Of a stretch of 64,000 nucleotides of DNA, positions 63,986 to 64,000 are shown piece after piece (the first letter of the stretch is position 1; every line of letters begins with the position of its first letter). The notes below the pieces were generated by a model. That model was not told the DNA's origin and ran no database searches. It was given only the letters and a program-made list of their open reading frames with translations. The stretch is from Leptidea sinapis (taxonomy: Eukaryota; Arthropoda; Insecta; Lepidoptera; Pieridae): the NCBI RefSeq assembly GCF_905404315.1, contig NC_066268.1, positions 11,012,001-11,076,000 on the forward strand, in the 5' to 3' direction. A program made the position numbers and the translations under genes.

Positions 63986-64000
63986 CTAAAAAAAGACAGA

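Noticed and set aside
63780..63986. 68-codon minus ORF (MSLYRFIEFQMTL...)
   Set aside because: Shadow: the exon supported by the splice acceptor uses another frame on the same strand.

Overview
This is a eukaryotic, AT-rich nuclear window. It is almost certainly from a moth or butterfly (Lepidoptera): insect-type Rab5 and CREC-family genes sit in a dense matrix of short non-LTR fragments, tRNA-derived SINEs, hAT, Tc1 and mariner elements and foldback elements of the kind typical of lepidopteran introns. There are no operons, no CRISPR array, no rRNA and no convincing functional tRNA gene. The species cannot be fixed from the sequence alone.

Layout. (1) Plus strand, 3.4-26.6 kb: a complete Rab5 GTPase gene (four coding exons, 212 aa, C-terminus CCK). 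Its introns of about 7.5 and 14.9 kb are loaded with transposons. The last coding exon runs directly into a tandem array of exactly 14 copies of an 88-bp unit (26578-27809). Each unit carries the last 15 Rab5 codons, the stop codon and 3' flank, and this array is the most unusual structure in the window. Two further exon-like blocks follow at 27920-27963 and from 28815. (2) 29.7-40.8 kb: gene-free, holding foldback elements, an intact-looking mariner (351-aa DD34D transposase with matching TIRs and TA duplications) inserted in an older reverse-transcriptase fragment, and a 44-bp perfect-TIR element. (3) Minus strand, 46.65-41.03 kb: a complete seven-exon CREC-family gene (reticulocalbin/calumenin-like, signal peptide, six EF-hands, C-terminal DDEL). 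(4) Minus strand, 56.1-49.1 kb: an eight-exon gene for a 379-aa mostly helical protein that I do not recognise. (5) Minus strand, 61.6-57.8 kb: a decayed two-ORF non-LTR retrotransposon. (6) Right edge, minus strand: the last coding exon of a further gene that continues outside the window.

Functionally the real genes are housekeeping ones: early-endosome membrane traffic (Rab5), secretory-pathway calcium binding (CREC), and an unknown. They are neighbours rather than a pathway. The rest of the sequence is mobile-element history: at least ten copies of one 320-bp SINE-like family, six 3' fragments of one LINE family, tRNA-derived SINEs, and several nested insertions whose order can be read from the sequence. 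All exon limits were inferred by reading splice sites and codon phase by eye; no database search was possible.
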